From Pseudomonas palleroniana (GTDB lineage Bacteria; Pseudomonadota; Gammaproteobacteria; Pseudomonadales; Pseudomonadaceae): a stretch of 64,000 bases of DNA. The notes beneath the pieces were generated by a model, which had not been told where the DNA came from, ran no database searches, and saw only the letters and a list, made by a program, of their open reading frames with translations. Position numbers and translations under genes: made by a program. The stretch is taken from contig NZ_PYWX01000032.1 in the NCBI RefSeq assembly GCF_003031675.1, positions 152,177 through 216,176 of the forward strand, given 5' to 3'. This document shows, in pieces, positions 17,943-26,059 of the stretch; the stretch's first letter is position 1; every line of letters begins with the position of its first letter.

Positions 17943-17969
17943 CTGTCATTTCTGACAGGTTTTATTTTT
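17943..17969 (+). terminator. Weak Rho-independent terminator
   Basis: CTGTCA-TTTC-TGACAG forms a 6-bp stem with a 4-base loop and is followed by GTTTTATTTTT. It lies downstream of the fragmentary binding-protein gene and upstream of the next gene, separating the two transcripts. Confidence 0.5.
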
Positions 17970-18027
17970 GGGCGATTGACTTAAGCTCCTGATGCCTATT
18001 AGTCATCAAATGAAAAAAGGAGTTTTT

Positions 18028-18444
18028 ATGCCAAACGTCCCTAATATCGTCCTGCCGAAAATCAGCCCGTTCGGCAGTATGGTGGGTGCGGTAACCACTG
18101 GCGGTGTGCCGAGTATTTTCATATCGACATCGGTCTATCGCGACGAACAAAGCGGAAATATTCGATTTTTTGGCAGGATGGAAGGTTCAGATCCGCTAGC
18201 GCCAGCAATCATCCAGGTCGAGATTAAGGGTGTTGACACGCCAAGCGGTACTTACACATTAGCGGACAAAGTAGTGAGTGTTACTTACGTTCCCCATGGC
18301 TCAACTCAGGGCCGCCCAGCAGTCAGTGCCGAGGTGCTGTTTATTACGTCCGGTCCGATTGTGTGGATTCGAGGACGTGTGGAGGCTAAAACCCGGGAGG
18401 GGAATGGGATAGACGTTGTGTACAATATCTTCGGAAAGGTTTGA
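18028..18444 (+). CDS. Hypothetical protein, 138 residues
   Basis: I do not recognise this protein. It has no signal peptide or membrane helix; it is predicted to be mostly beta strands (SIFISTSVYRDEQSGNIRFF; GTYTLADKVVSVTYVPHG; GPIVWIRGRVEAK), as in a small beta sandwich. The ATG at 18028 is preceded by AAAGGAG at ideal distance, which decides against the upstream start at 17992. Codon use is more AT-rich than in its neighbours. It has its own terminators on both sides and stands between repeats and a LuxR gene, like a recently acquired single-gene cassette. Confidence 0.7.
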   Translation: MPNVPNIVLPKISPFGSMVGAVTTGGVPSIFISTSVYRDEQSGNIRFFGRMEGSDPLAPAIIQVEIKGVDTPSGTYTLADKVVSVTYVPHGSTQGRPAVSAEVLFITSGPIVWIRGRVEAKTREGNGIDVVYNIFGKV

Positions 18445-18463
18445 AAGGCTCAAAACCGACAGT

Positions 18464-18503
18464 GCGGCTTTCTGACGTCGACTTCAGAAAGCCGCTCTTT
18501 ATT
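18464..18503 (+). terminator. Rho-independent terminator
   Basis: A perfect 12-bp stem (GCGGCTTTCTGA / TCAGAAAGCCGC) with an 8-base loop is followed by TCTTTATT. It ends the hypothetical gene at 18444 and may also serve the convergent LuxR gene. Confidence 0.85.
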
Positions 18504-18522
18504 GGGTAGTGACACCCGGCCC

Positions 18523-19308
18523 TCAGGGATTCTCCAGATCATGCCCCAACGACTGGATAAACAACGAAAACAGCTCCGGTTGTGACGAGATATCCAGCTT
18601 CGCGTACAGATGTCGCCGATGCACCTTCACGGTGTCCGGCGAAATGTTCAGGCGCTCGGCCATGGCCTTGGACGAGAACCCACGCAATACCAGCCGGGCG
18701 ACTTCCAGCTCACGCTCCGACAGCACGCCGCAGCCGAAATGGCTCAGGGCGTCCCTGATCTGGCTGTCCATCGCCGGCACTCGCTGAGTGCTTTGCTGCC
18801 AATGCTGCTGCATCAAGGGCAGCACCCACGCCGCCAGCGTGGTCATCAGCCCGCTTTCTTCAAAACTGAACCGGCGTTGCATGCCCAGCGACAATGACAA
18901 AGTGCCTGCCCCCGGCAATTGCAGGATGAACTGCACCTCATCTTCCAGGACGTTGTCGTGGAAGTAGTTGAGGAAGTATTCACTCTGGCGAAAATGGTCC
19001 GGCGCCACCTCTTCGAGGCGGTACACACCGCTGAGGTAGCCTTCGCGGCACGCCTGGAAAAACGGGTCGAGCAAATACAAGCCATTGAGGTAAACCAGCA
19101 TCGACGCCGGTTTGCTGCTGGGCTGGGCGTCGTATTCCTCCAGCGCCTGGGGCGGGCCTTCCAGTGGGTAGAAGATCGCCAGGGCGTTGTCGAAGGGCAG
19201 GCACTGATGCAGTAACAGCACCAGTTGTTTCCAGAACCGCTCGGTGCCGATCTGTGACAGGGTGCGCCCCAGCCCTGCATGCATGCCGATTTCCCTGAAC
19301 AGGCTCAT
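18523..19308 (-). CDS. LuxR-family transcriptional regulator
   Basis: This 261-residue regulator ends in a GerE/LuxR helix-turn-helix (about 193-250: LSERELEVARLVLRGFSSKA, then LNISPDTVKVHRRHLYAKL). The N-terminal 190 residues show no autoinducer-binding signature or receiver domain, so the signal is unknown. It is divergent from a permease and a DmpA-type peptidase, an arrangement that I recall from P. aeruginosa PA1484-PA1486, and probably regulates them. GGGAG precedes the start by eight bases. Confidence 0.85.
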   Translation of the reverse strand: MSLFREIGMHAGLGRTLSQIGTERFWKQLVLLLHQCLPFDNALAIFYPLEGPPQALEEYDAQPSSKPASMLVYLNGLYLLDPFFQACREGYLSGVYRLEEVAPDHFRQSEYFLNYFHDNVLEDEVQFILQLPGAGTLSLSLGMQRRFSFEESGLMTTLAAWVLPLMQQHWQQSTQRVPAMDSQIRDALSHFGCGVLSERELEVARLVLRGFSSKAMAERLNISPDTVKVHRRHLYAKLDISSQPELFSLFIQSLGHDLENP

Positions 19309-19378
19309 TTAAACGGCTCCCGGCCTCGAATAGATCGGTCAAGGGTTGGGTTTTTGCCGGGGGCCGTCAAGGGGAGTA

Positions 19379-19390
19379 CCCCAATAGGGG
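19379..19390. promoter_or_regulatory. Inverted repeat CCCCAATAGGGG, candidate LuxR operator
   Basis: This 12-base dyad lies in the 201-base divergent region between the LuxR gene and the permease gene, about 120 bases before the permease start. A second overlapping dyad, GGGGAGTACCCC, starts at 19371. G/C-rich dyads with a short A/T centre are typical of LuxR-type sites. Assignment to this regulator is inference. Confidence 0.4.
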
Positions 19391-19509
19391 AATTGGCTGA
19401 CACCGTCGCAGCCGATACCTTCGTGCTCATTCAGCGGGAAACATATCCCGCAACCCATCCGGTTTTTCGTTTCTGCCTCACACCAAAAACAACGACAGAG
19501 GATAACGAT

Positions 19510-20874
19510 ATGAGTGCTTCTCCCGCGCCAGACGGCGTGCTCAAGCCGACCTTGAGCGTCTTCGATGTGGTGGCCATCACCGTTTCGGCGGTCACTCCGG
19601 CCAGTTCCGTGTTCGTCATCGCGCCCTTTGCCATTCAACAGGCCGGCAGTGGTGTGTTCCTGGCCTTTGTGATGGCCGCTTTGCTCGCACTGATGTTCGC
19701 CTTCTGCTACGCCGAACTGGGGCGTGCCCATAACAGCGCAGGGGGTGAATATGTCTACGCCAAGCGCGTGTTCGGCGGCATGGCCGGTTATGCGACGTTT
19801 TTGACCGTGCTGGTCATGTTGCTGTTTATCCCGCCGGTACTGGCAACGGGAGCCGCGACGTATCTCAATAACGCCTTGGGCACGAAATTCGATTCGCAAA
19901 CCGTAGCCCTGGTGATCGTAGTGTGCAGCTACGCACTGGGCATACTCAATATCAAGCTCAATGCCTGGATCACCGGCACTTGCCTGTTGCTGGAAGTGGC
20001 GGCACTGCTGGTGATCGTGTGTATCGGCTTCGGTAACCCGGTGCAGCCGGCCAGCGTGCTGTTGCAACCGCAGATTGTCGAGAACGGCATGTTGCATCTG
20101 GCGCCCTGGGGCCTGGTGATCGGCGCGGTCGGTATCGGCCTGTTTTCGTTCAATGGCTATGGCCCGGCCGTGCTGCTGGCCGAAGACATGAAGTGTGGCG
20201 GCAAAGGCGTACACAAAGCCGTATTGTGGTCGCTGGGGCTGGTGGTGGTGATTGAGCTGGTGCCGATCACCGCGTTGCTAATCGGCGCGCCGTCGCTGAG
20301 TGCGATGATCAGCAGCCCGGACCCCATCGGTTATCTGTTGACCAGCCACGGCAATGAAACCCTGTCACGCCTGGTCAGCGCGGGGATCTTCCTGTCGGTG
20401 TTCAATGCCATCGTCGCCATCGTCATCCAGATCGGCCGCGTGGTGTTCAGCAGTGGCCGCGATGCGCTGTGGACGCCGACCATCAATCGCTGCTTCACGC
20501 GTATCCACCCGCGTTGGGATTCACCCTGGTTGGCTACGCTGTTTCTGGCGGTTCCCTCGGCGTTGCTGAGTTTCAGCTCCAATTTGGCGGACCTGACCTC
20601 ATTCAGCGTATTGCTGATCATGCTGGTGTACTTGGTGGTGGCGTTGAGTGCGCTGATGAGCCGGGTGCTGCTGCGTGATCGTGAGCATCCGTACCGCATG
20701 CCGCTGTGGCCGCTGCCGGCGTTACTGGCGGTGCTGGGGGCGGGTTATTTACTGACGACCCTGATCGCGGCTGCGTCGGTCCGGGACATCATGATCATCA
20801 TCGGCTTGCTGGCCACGTCGGTGATTTTGTATTGCATCAGTGGCCGGTTGAGTCCGGCGTTTCAGAAATTGTAA
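19510..20874 (+). CDS. APC-family amino-acid permease
   Basis: This 454-residue inner-membrane transporter of the amino acid-polyamine-organocation superfamily has about 12 hydrophobic segments. The first contains VAITVSAVTPASSVFVIAPF, whose unwound-helix pattern lines the substrate site in this family; FNGYGPAVLLAEDMK follows TM6. The frame is open from 19279, but ATG 19510 after AGAGGATAACG is the proper start, giving the usual N-terminus. It forms an operon with the aminopeptidase nine bases downstream, so the likely task is uptake of a peptide-like or amino compound that the peptidase then opens. Confidence 0.88.
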   Translation: MSASPAPDGVLKPTLSVFDVVAITVSAVTPASSVFVIAPFAIQQAGSGVFLAFVMAALLALMFAFCYAELGRAHNSAGGEYVYAKRVFGGMAGYATFLTVLVMLLFIPPVLATGAATYLNNALGTKFDSQTVALVIVVCSYALGILNIKLNAWITGTCLLLEVAALLVIVCIGFGNPVQPASVLLQPQIVENGMLHLAPWGLVIGAVGIGLFSFNGYGPAVLLAEDMKCGGKGVHKAVLWSLGLVVVIELVPITALLIGAPSLSAMISSPDPIGYLLTSHGNETLSRLVSAGIFLSVFNAIVAIVIQIGRVVFSSGRDALWTPTINRCFTRIHPRWDSPWLATLFLAVPSALLSFSSNLADLTSFSVLLIMLVYLVVALSALMSRVLLRDREHPYRMPLWPLPALLAVLGAGYLLTTLIAAASVRDIMIIIGLLATSVILYCISGRLSPAFQKL

Positions 20875-20883
20875 GGAGTGGTT

Positions 20884-21987
20884 ATGCGTGCACGTCAATT
20901 GGGCATCACGTTGGGGCTGGGCACGCCCGGCGAATTGAATGCAATCACCGATGTACCGGGCGTGCGGGTCGGCCACGCCACGCTCAAGACCTGCATCGAC
21001 GGCAAACAGGTGCGCACCGGCGTCAGCGTCATCCAGCCACGGGCCGGGGAGGCGCGCCATCAACCATGCTTTGCCGGCTATCACGTGCTCAATGGCAATG
21101 GCGACGCCACTGGCCTTGAATGGATCAGCGAAGCGGGGCTGCTGACCACGCCGCTGGCGATCACCAACACCCACAGCATCGGCGTGGTGCGCGACACGTT
21201 GATCGCCCTGGAGCGTGAGCGCCTGGCAGACCCGGCCGTGTATTGGTGCATGCCGGTGGTGATGGAAACCTACGACGGCCTGCTGAATGATATCTGGGGC
21301 CAGCACGTCAAGCCTGAGCATGTGCGCACGGCGCTGGATAACGCTGAATCCGGCCCGGTGCAGGAGGGCGCGGTGGGCGGCGGTACCGGGATGATCTGTC
21401 ACGAGTTCAAGGGCGGAATCGGGACGGCATCGCGGCGCTTGCCGGCGCAGCAGGGGGGCTGGACGGTCGGCGCGCTGGTGCAGGCCAACCATGGCAAACG
21501 CCAGGAACTGCGTGTGGATGGCTACCCGGTGGGGCGTCATCTGATGGAGATCCCTTCGCCGTTCGCCGAACGCGGTACGCCCGGCATGGGCTCGATTGTG
21601 GTGATCCTCGCCACCGACGCGCCGTTATTGCCGCACCAGTGCCGACGCCTGGCACAGCGTGCCTCGGTCGGTATCGCCCGCACCGGTGGCGGCACTGAAG
21701 ACTCCAGTGGCGATCTGTTCCTGGCGTTCGCCACGGGCAACCAGGCGATCCCGCCAGCCGATTACGGGCGCAAGGACCTACCGCTGAGCACGCCCCTGCA
21801 GATGGTGAACAACGACCATATTTCACCGCTGTTCAGCGCGGCGGCAGAGGCGGTGGAGGAGGCGATCATCAATGCCTTGCTGGCCGGTGAAGACATGACC
21901 ACGCAAGACGGCATCAGCGTGCCGGGACTTACCGGCGAGAGGCTGATCAGCGCGTTGAACAAGTCGGGTTGGAGTGTGGCCCGGTAA
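20884..21987 (+). CDS. P1-family (DmpA/BapA type) aminopeptidase
   Basis: This 367-residue N-terminal nucleophile peptidase cleaves itself into two chains and hydrolyses short L-amino-acid amides or beta-peptides in known members. GGGTEDSSGDLFLAFATGN contains the cleavage site before the nucleophile Ser (274 or 275; by analogy the Ser of SGD). The N-terminus has the family pattern LGTPGELNAITDVPGVRVGH. ATG 20884 follows AAGGAG by five bases; a GTG at 20878 is less likely. It is coupled to the permease upstream. The P. aeruginosa equivalent, as I recall, is the beta-aminopeptidase BapF (PA1486). Confidence 0.87.
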   Translation: MRARQLGITLGLGTPGELNAITDVPGVRVGHATLKTCIDGKQVRTGVSVIQPRAGEARHQPCFAGYHVLNGNGDATGLEWISEAGLLTTPLAITNTHSIGVVRDTLIALERERLADPAVYWCMPVVMETYDGLLNDIWGQHVKPEHVRTALDNAESGPVQEGAVGGGTGMICHEFKGGIGTASRRLPAQQGGWTVGALVQANHGKRQELRVDGYPVGRHLMEIPSPFAERGTPGMGSIVVILATDAPLLPHQCRRLAQRASVGIARTGGGTEDSSGDLFLAFATGNQAIPPADYGRKDLPLSTPLQMVNNDHISPLFSAAAEAVEEAIINALLAGEDMTTQDGISVPGLTGERLISALNKSGWSVAR

Positions 21988-22078
21988 TAGGGGACAAAGC
22001 ACTTTAATAGTGCAGATAGTGGCTCTTTAATGTTGTAGATGACACCGTGACAATATATTGGATCCATTTATCAAGTGT

Positions 22079-22100
22079 GCCGCTCAACTTGAGCGGCTTT
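22079..22100 (+). terminator. Rho-independent terminator after the peptidase gene
   Basis: GCCGCTCAA-C-TTGAGCGGC is a perfect 9-bp dyad followed by TTTA. It separates the permease/peptidase operon from the exoenzyme locus. The remaining AT-rich leader (22101-22338) must hold the aprA promoter, but I cannot mark a convincing -35/-10 pair. Confidence 0.65.
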
Positions 22101-22338
22101 ACCGATATTTAATATTTAAATAACAGTGGGCGACAATTGGCCGCGCAGAAGCAATGGCCCCCAATAAATGCTGGAGAGCACTTCCTCAAGTTGAATCTAC
22201 GTCACAGTTTCAATGCGGAAATATTTGTAGACGAAAGATTTCAGGTTGTGTCAGTTTCGATACGCCTTCAAAAGAGGCGAGTGATAGGACGATCTCGCCC
22301 GCGAGGTTCCTATCGAACAAAGACTGATGCACTTGCAA

Positions 22339-22348
22339 ACAAGGAAGT
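22339..22348 (+). promoter_or_regulatory. Predicted RsmA/RsmE (CsrA-type) binding site at the aprA start
   Basis: ACAAGGAAGT matches 9 of 10 positions of the consensus ACARGGAUGU and includes the AAGGA Shine-Dalgarno, 9 bases before the ATG. RsmA/RsmE bound here would block translation until the GacA-dependent small RNAs titrate it. This mode of control is established for aprA in P. protegens. Confidence 0.7.
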
Positions 22349-22354
22349 ACGTTT

Positions 22355-23788
22355 ATGTCAAAAGTAAAAGACAAAGCTATTGTTTCTGCAGCGCAAACCA
22401 GCACAGCGTATTCGCAGATCGATAGTTTCAGCCATCTGTACGACCGTGGCGGCAACCTCACGGTCAATGGCAAACCGTCCTACACCGTGGACCAGGCAGC
22501 GACCCAGCTGCTGCGGGATGGTGCTGCGTACCGGGACTTTGATGGCAACGGCAAGATCGATCTGACCTACACCTTCCTCACCTCGGCTTCCTCGGCCACC
22601 ATGAACAAACATGGCATTTCCGGGTTCAGCCAATTCAACACCCAGCAAAAAGCACAGGCCGCACTGGCCATGCAATCCTGGTCGGATGTCGCCAACGTGA
22701 CCTTTACCGAAAAGGCTTCCGGTGGTGATGCACACATGACCTTCGGCAACTACAGCGGTGGCCAGGACGGCGCAGCGGCTTTCGCCTACCTGCCCGGCAC
22801 CGGCGCAGGCTACGACGGCACTTCGTGGTACCTGACCAACAACAGCTACACGCCGAACAAGACCCCGGACCTGAACAACTATGGCCGGCAGACCCTGACC
22901 CACGAAATCGGCCACACCCTGGGCCTGGCTCACCCTGGCGACTACAACGCCGGGAATGGCAACCCGACCTATAACGACGCGACCTATGGACAGGACACGC
23001 GTGGCTACAGCGTCATGAGTTACTGGAGCGAGAGCAACACCAACCAGAACTTCAGTAAAGGCGGGGTCGAGGCTTACTCCTCGGGCCCGCTGATCGACGA
23101 CATCGCGGCGATCCAGAAGCTCTACGGCGCCAACTACAACACGCGTGCCGGCGACACCACCTACGGTTTCAACTCCAACACCGGGCGTGATTTCTACAGC
23201 GCCACTTCCAATGCCGACAAGCTGGTGTTTTCGGTATGGGACGGTGGCGGCAATGACACCCTGGACTTCTCCGGTTTTACCCAGAACCAGAAGATCAACC
23301 TCAATGAAGCGTCGTTCTCCGACGTTGGCGGCCTGGTGGGCAACGTGTCCATCGCCAAGGGCGTCACGGTCGAAAACGCCTTCGGCGGTTCGGGCAACGA
23401 CCTGATCATTGGTAACAACGCAGCCAACCTCATCAAGGGCGGTGCCGGCAACGACATCATCTACGGCGGCGGCGGTGCGGACCAACTGTGGGGCGGCGCC
23501 GGCAGCGATACCTTCGTGTACGGTGCCAGTTCCGACTCCAAGCCGGGTGCGGCCGACAAGATCTTCGACTTCACCTCCGGTTCCGACAAGATCGACCTCA
23601 CCGGTATCACCAAAGGTGCAGGCTTGAGCTTCGTCAATGCATTCACCGGGCATGCCGGCGATGCTGTACTGACCTACGCCTCGGGTACCAACCTGGGTAC
23701 GTTGGCAGTGGACTTCTCTGGGCATGGCGTGGCGGATTTCCTCGTCACCACCGTTGGCCAGGCGGCAACCAGCGACATCGTAGCCTGA
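22355..23788 (+). CDS. aprA: Alkaline metalloprotease, serralysin family (AprA/AprX)
   Basis: This 477-residue extracellular zinc protease degrades proteins such as casein; in P. fluorescens it is the heat-stable milk-spoilage protease Apr[12 protein letters not shown] (183-193) is the zinc site and SVMSYW contains the Met-turn Met221 with Tyr223. Residues about 344-392 hold Ca2+-binding RTX nonapeptides ([31 protein letters not shown]). The C-terminus ATSDIVA is a type I secretion signal, and there is no N-terminal signal peptide. The first gene of the locus, it is exported by AprDEF and inhibited in the periplasm by Inh. RsmA/RsmE control is likely from its leader. Confidence 0.97.
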   Translation: MSKVKDKAIVSAAQTSTAYSQIDSFSHLYDRGGNLTVNGKPSYTVDQAATQLLRDGAAYRDFDGNGKIDLTYTFLTSASSATMNKHGISGFSQFNTQQKAQAALAMQSWSDVANVTFTEKASGGDAHMTFGNYSGGQDGAAAFAYLPGTGAGYDGTSWYLTNNSYTPNKTPDLNNYGRQTLTHEIGHTLGLAHPGDYNAGNGNPTYNDATYGQDTRGYSVMSYWSESNTNQNFSKGGVEAYSSGPLIDDIAAIQKLYGANYNTRAGDTTYGFNSNTGRDFYSATSNADKLVFSVWDGGGNDTLDFSGFTQNQKINLNEASFSDVGGLVGNVSIAKGVTVENAFGGSGNDLIIGNNAANLIKGGAGNDIIYGGGGADQLWGGAGSDTFVYGASSDSKPGAADKIFDFTSGSDKIDLTGITKGAGLSFVNAFTGHAGDAVLTYASGTNLGTLAVDFSGHGVADFLVTTVGQAATSDIVA

Positions 23789-23796
23789 TGTAAAGC

Positions 23797-23818
23797 GCGC
23801 GGCGCCACGGCGCCGCGC
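23797..23818 (+). other. Strong hairpin between aprA and inh
   Basis: GCGCGGCGC-CACG-GCGCCGCGC forms a 9-bp all-GC stem directly after the aprA stop with no T-run. It probably protects the aprA mRNA 3' end or attenuates transcription, so that more protease than inhibitor and exporter is made. That role is inference. Confidence 0.6.
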
Positions 23819-23836
23819 TCTATGATGGAGCAGAAG

Positions 23837-24205
23837 ATGCCGCGTTTTTCCCATTTGATCGCCTGTGCTTCGCAGGTGTTGTTCGTTTTGGCAGGAGCCC
23901 AAGCAATGGCGAGCAGTCTCGTATTACCCTCCAGCGCCCAATTGGCCGGGCATTGGCAGCTCAAGCAACAGGATCAGGTCTGCGCGCTGGACCTGCTGGA
24001 ACAGGCCAATGCGCTGGCCGGTGATGTCGCCTGTGTCGAACAATGGCTGGGAGACAAACCCTTGACCTGGTCACCGACCCCGGACGGCATCTGGTTGATG
24101 AACGCCGAAGGCAGCGGTATTACCCATTTGAATCGCCAGAAAGAAGGCGAATATAAAGGGCGCACCGCCTCCGGTTCGGAAGTTGTATTGCAACGCACGC
24201 CTTAG
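23837..24205 (+). CDS. inh: Alkaline protease inhibitor, I38 family
   Basis: This 122-residue periplasmic inhibitor protects the cell from its own serralysin by inserting its N-terminal tail into the active site. A signal peptide spans about residues 1-25 (LIACASQVLFVLAGAQAMAS); the mature protein starts near SSLVLPSSAQLAGHW, the typical inhibitor tail. Two Cys (QVCALDLL and DVACVEQW) form the conserved disulfide of the eight-stranded barrel. The start at 23837 is preceded by GGAG at six bases; upstream in-frame ATGs at 23822 and 23825 would spoil the signal peptide. It is co-transcribed with aprA and aprDEF. Confidence 0.9.
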   Translation: MPRFSHLIACASQVLFVLAGAQAMASSLVLPSSAQLAGHWQLKQQDQVCALDLLEQANALAGDVACVEQWLGDKPLTWSPTPDGIWLMNAEGSGITHLNRQKEGEYKGRTASGSEVVLQRTP

Positions 24206-24307
24206 TTAATCGTTATAAGCCTATAACTCGATTTCATAGTTGGCCGTCCCTTAGTCAGGGGGCTGGGCAACTATTGCGCGTATTCGCTTCAGGGAAGATC
24301 AATAAAT

Positions 24308-26059
24308 ATGGCGAAGTCCCATGCGGTTGTGCCCTTATTCAGGGCATTGGGTGAATACAAAAGTATTTTGATCAGCATCGGCTGTTTCACCGCGTTGATT
24401 AACGTGCTGATGCTGGTGCCGTCGATTTACATGCTGCAAGTGTATGACCGCGTGCTGTCCTCCCAGAATGAAACCACGCTGGTGATGTTGACACTGATGG
24501 TCGTGGGCTTCTTTGCCTTTGTCGGCACCCTGGAAGTGGTGCGCAGTTTTATCGTGATCCGTATCGGCAGCCAGTTGGAACAGCGTTTCAACCTGCGCGT
24601 GTACAAGGCCGCGTTCGAACGCAACCTGCAACGGGGCCAGGGGCATGCCGGGCAGTCCCTGGGCGATTTGACGGTGATCCGCCAATTCATCACCGGGCCT
24701 GCGCTGTTCGCATTTTTCGATGCGCCGTGGTTTCCCATCTACCTGTTCGTGATTTTCCTGTTCAACGTGTGGCTCGGCGTGCTGGCCACGGCAGGCGCCG
24801 TGATCTTGATCGCATTGGCTTGCCTGAACGAATACCTGACCAAAAAGCCGCTGGGCGAGGCGGGCGCCTTTTCCCAGCAGTCGACGCAGTTGGCCACCAG
24901 CCATTTGCACAACGCCGAGACGATCCAGGCCATGGGCATGCTCGGCGCGCTGCGCAAGCGCTGGTTCGCCGTGCATGCGCAATTTCTCGGTTACCAGAAC
25001 AAGGCCAGCGACACCGGCTCGGTGATCACCTCCCTGAGCAAATCCTTGCGCCTGTGCCTGCAATCGCTGGTGCTGGGCCTGGGTGCGTGGCTGGTGATCA
25101 AGGGCCAGATGACCGCCGGGATGATGATCGCCGGCTCCATTCTGATGGGGCGCGTACTCAGCCCGATCGACCAATTGATCGCGGTGTGGAAGCAGTGGAG
25201 CTCGGCCAAGCTGGCTTACCAACGCCTCGACAATCTGTTGCGTGAGTTTCCACCGCAAGTCGAACAGATGGCCTTGCCGGCGCCCAAGGGTCAGGTGAGT
25301 TTCGAGCAAGTCAGCGCGGGCCCGCCGGGGCGACGCCTGGCCACCCTGCATCAAGTCAGCTTCAACCTGGGGGCCGGTGAAGTGCTGGGCGTGCTCGGCG
25401 CATCGGGCTCCGGTAAATCCACCCTGGCCCGCGTGCTGGTGGGTGTCTGGCCGACCCTGGCGGGCACTGTGCGCCTGGACGGCGCGGATATTCACCGCTG
25501 GGATCGCGATGACCTCGGCCCGCATATCGGCTACCTGCCCCAGGACATCGAATTGTTCAGCGGCAGCATCGCCGACAACATCGCACGCTTTCGCGATGCC
25601 GACCCGGAGCAGGTGGTGAAGGCGGCGCAACAGGCCGGGGTGCATGAGCTGATCCTGCGCTTGCCGCAAGGCTACGACACGGTGCTGGGCGACAACGGTG
25701 GCGGCCTGTCAGGCGGCCAGAAACAACGCGTGGCCCTGGCCCGTGCGCTGTACGGCGCGCCGCGCTTGATCGTGCTGGATGAGCCCAACTCTAACCTCGA
25801 CACCGTAGGCGAAGCCGCGCTGGCCAGCGCCATCGTGCAGATGAAAGCCCAGGGCTCAAGCGTGGTGCTGGTGACGCACCGCTCTTCGGCGCTGGCCCAG
25901 GCGGACAAATTGGCGGTGCTCAACGAAGGGCGGTTGCAGGCGTTCGGGCCGAGCCAGGAAGTGCTGCGCGCCTTGTCGGGCCAGCCGGAAGCACCACGGG
26001 AAAAGGCCGGAGTGAGCCTTAGCCGTCAGTACCCAGCCGCAAGGAACCCAGGCGCATGA
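24308..26059 (+). CDS. aprD: Type I secretion ABC transporter AprD
   Basis: This 583-residue inner-membrane ATPase of the type I exporter moves AprA and LipA from the cytosol through AprE and AprF. About six membrane segments lie in residues 20-300. The nucleotide-binding domain has Walker A GASGSGKST (364-372), signature LSGGQ (467-471) and Walker B LIVLDEP (from 487). There is no N-terminal C39 peptidase domain, as expected for exporters of RTX enzymes without leader cleavage. Its stop overlaps the aprE start (ATGA), so the two are translationally coupled. Confidence 0.95.
   Translation: MAKSHAVVPLFRALGEYKSILISIGCFTALINVLMLVPSIYMLQVYDRVLSSQNETTLVMLTLMVVGFFAFVGTLEVVRSFIVIRIGSQLEQRFNLRVYKAAFERNLQRGQGHAGQSLGDLTVIRQFITGPALFAFFDAPWFPIYLFVIFLFNVWLGVLATAGAVILIALACLNEYLTKKPLGEAGAFSQQSTQLATSHLHNAETIQAMGMLGALRKRWFAVHAQFLGYQNKASDTGSVITSLSKSLRLCLQSLVLGLGAWLVIKGQMTAGMMIAGSILMGRVLSPIDQLIAVWKQWSSAKLAYQRLDNLLREFPPQVEQMALPAPKGQVSFEQVSAGPPGRRLATLHQVSFNLGAGEVLGVLGASGSGKSTLARVLVGVWPTLAGTVRLDGADIHRWDRDDLGPHIGYLPQDIELFSGSIADNIARFRDADPEQVVKAAQQAGVHELILRLPQGYDTVLGDNGGGLSGGQKQRVALARALYGAPRLIVLDEPNSNLDTVGEAALASAIVQMKAQGSSVVLVTHRSSALAQADKLAVLNEGRLQAFGPSQEVLRALSGQPEAPREKAGVSLSRQYPAARNPGA

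Noticed and set aside
23380..23540. Tandem repeat in aprA considered as CRISPR or satellite
   Set aside because: It encodes RTX nonapeptides; there are no spacers and the units are codon-phased.
22358..25669. Long minus-strand frames opposite aprA and aprD
   Set aside because: Same reason: catalytic and ATPase motifs lie on the plus strand, and the antisense frames lack any start context or domain.
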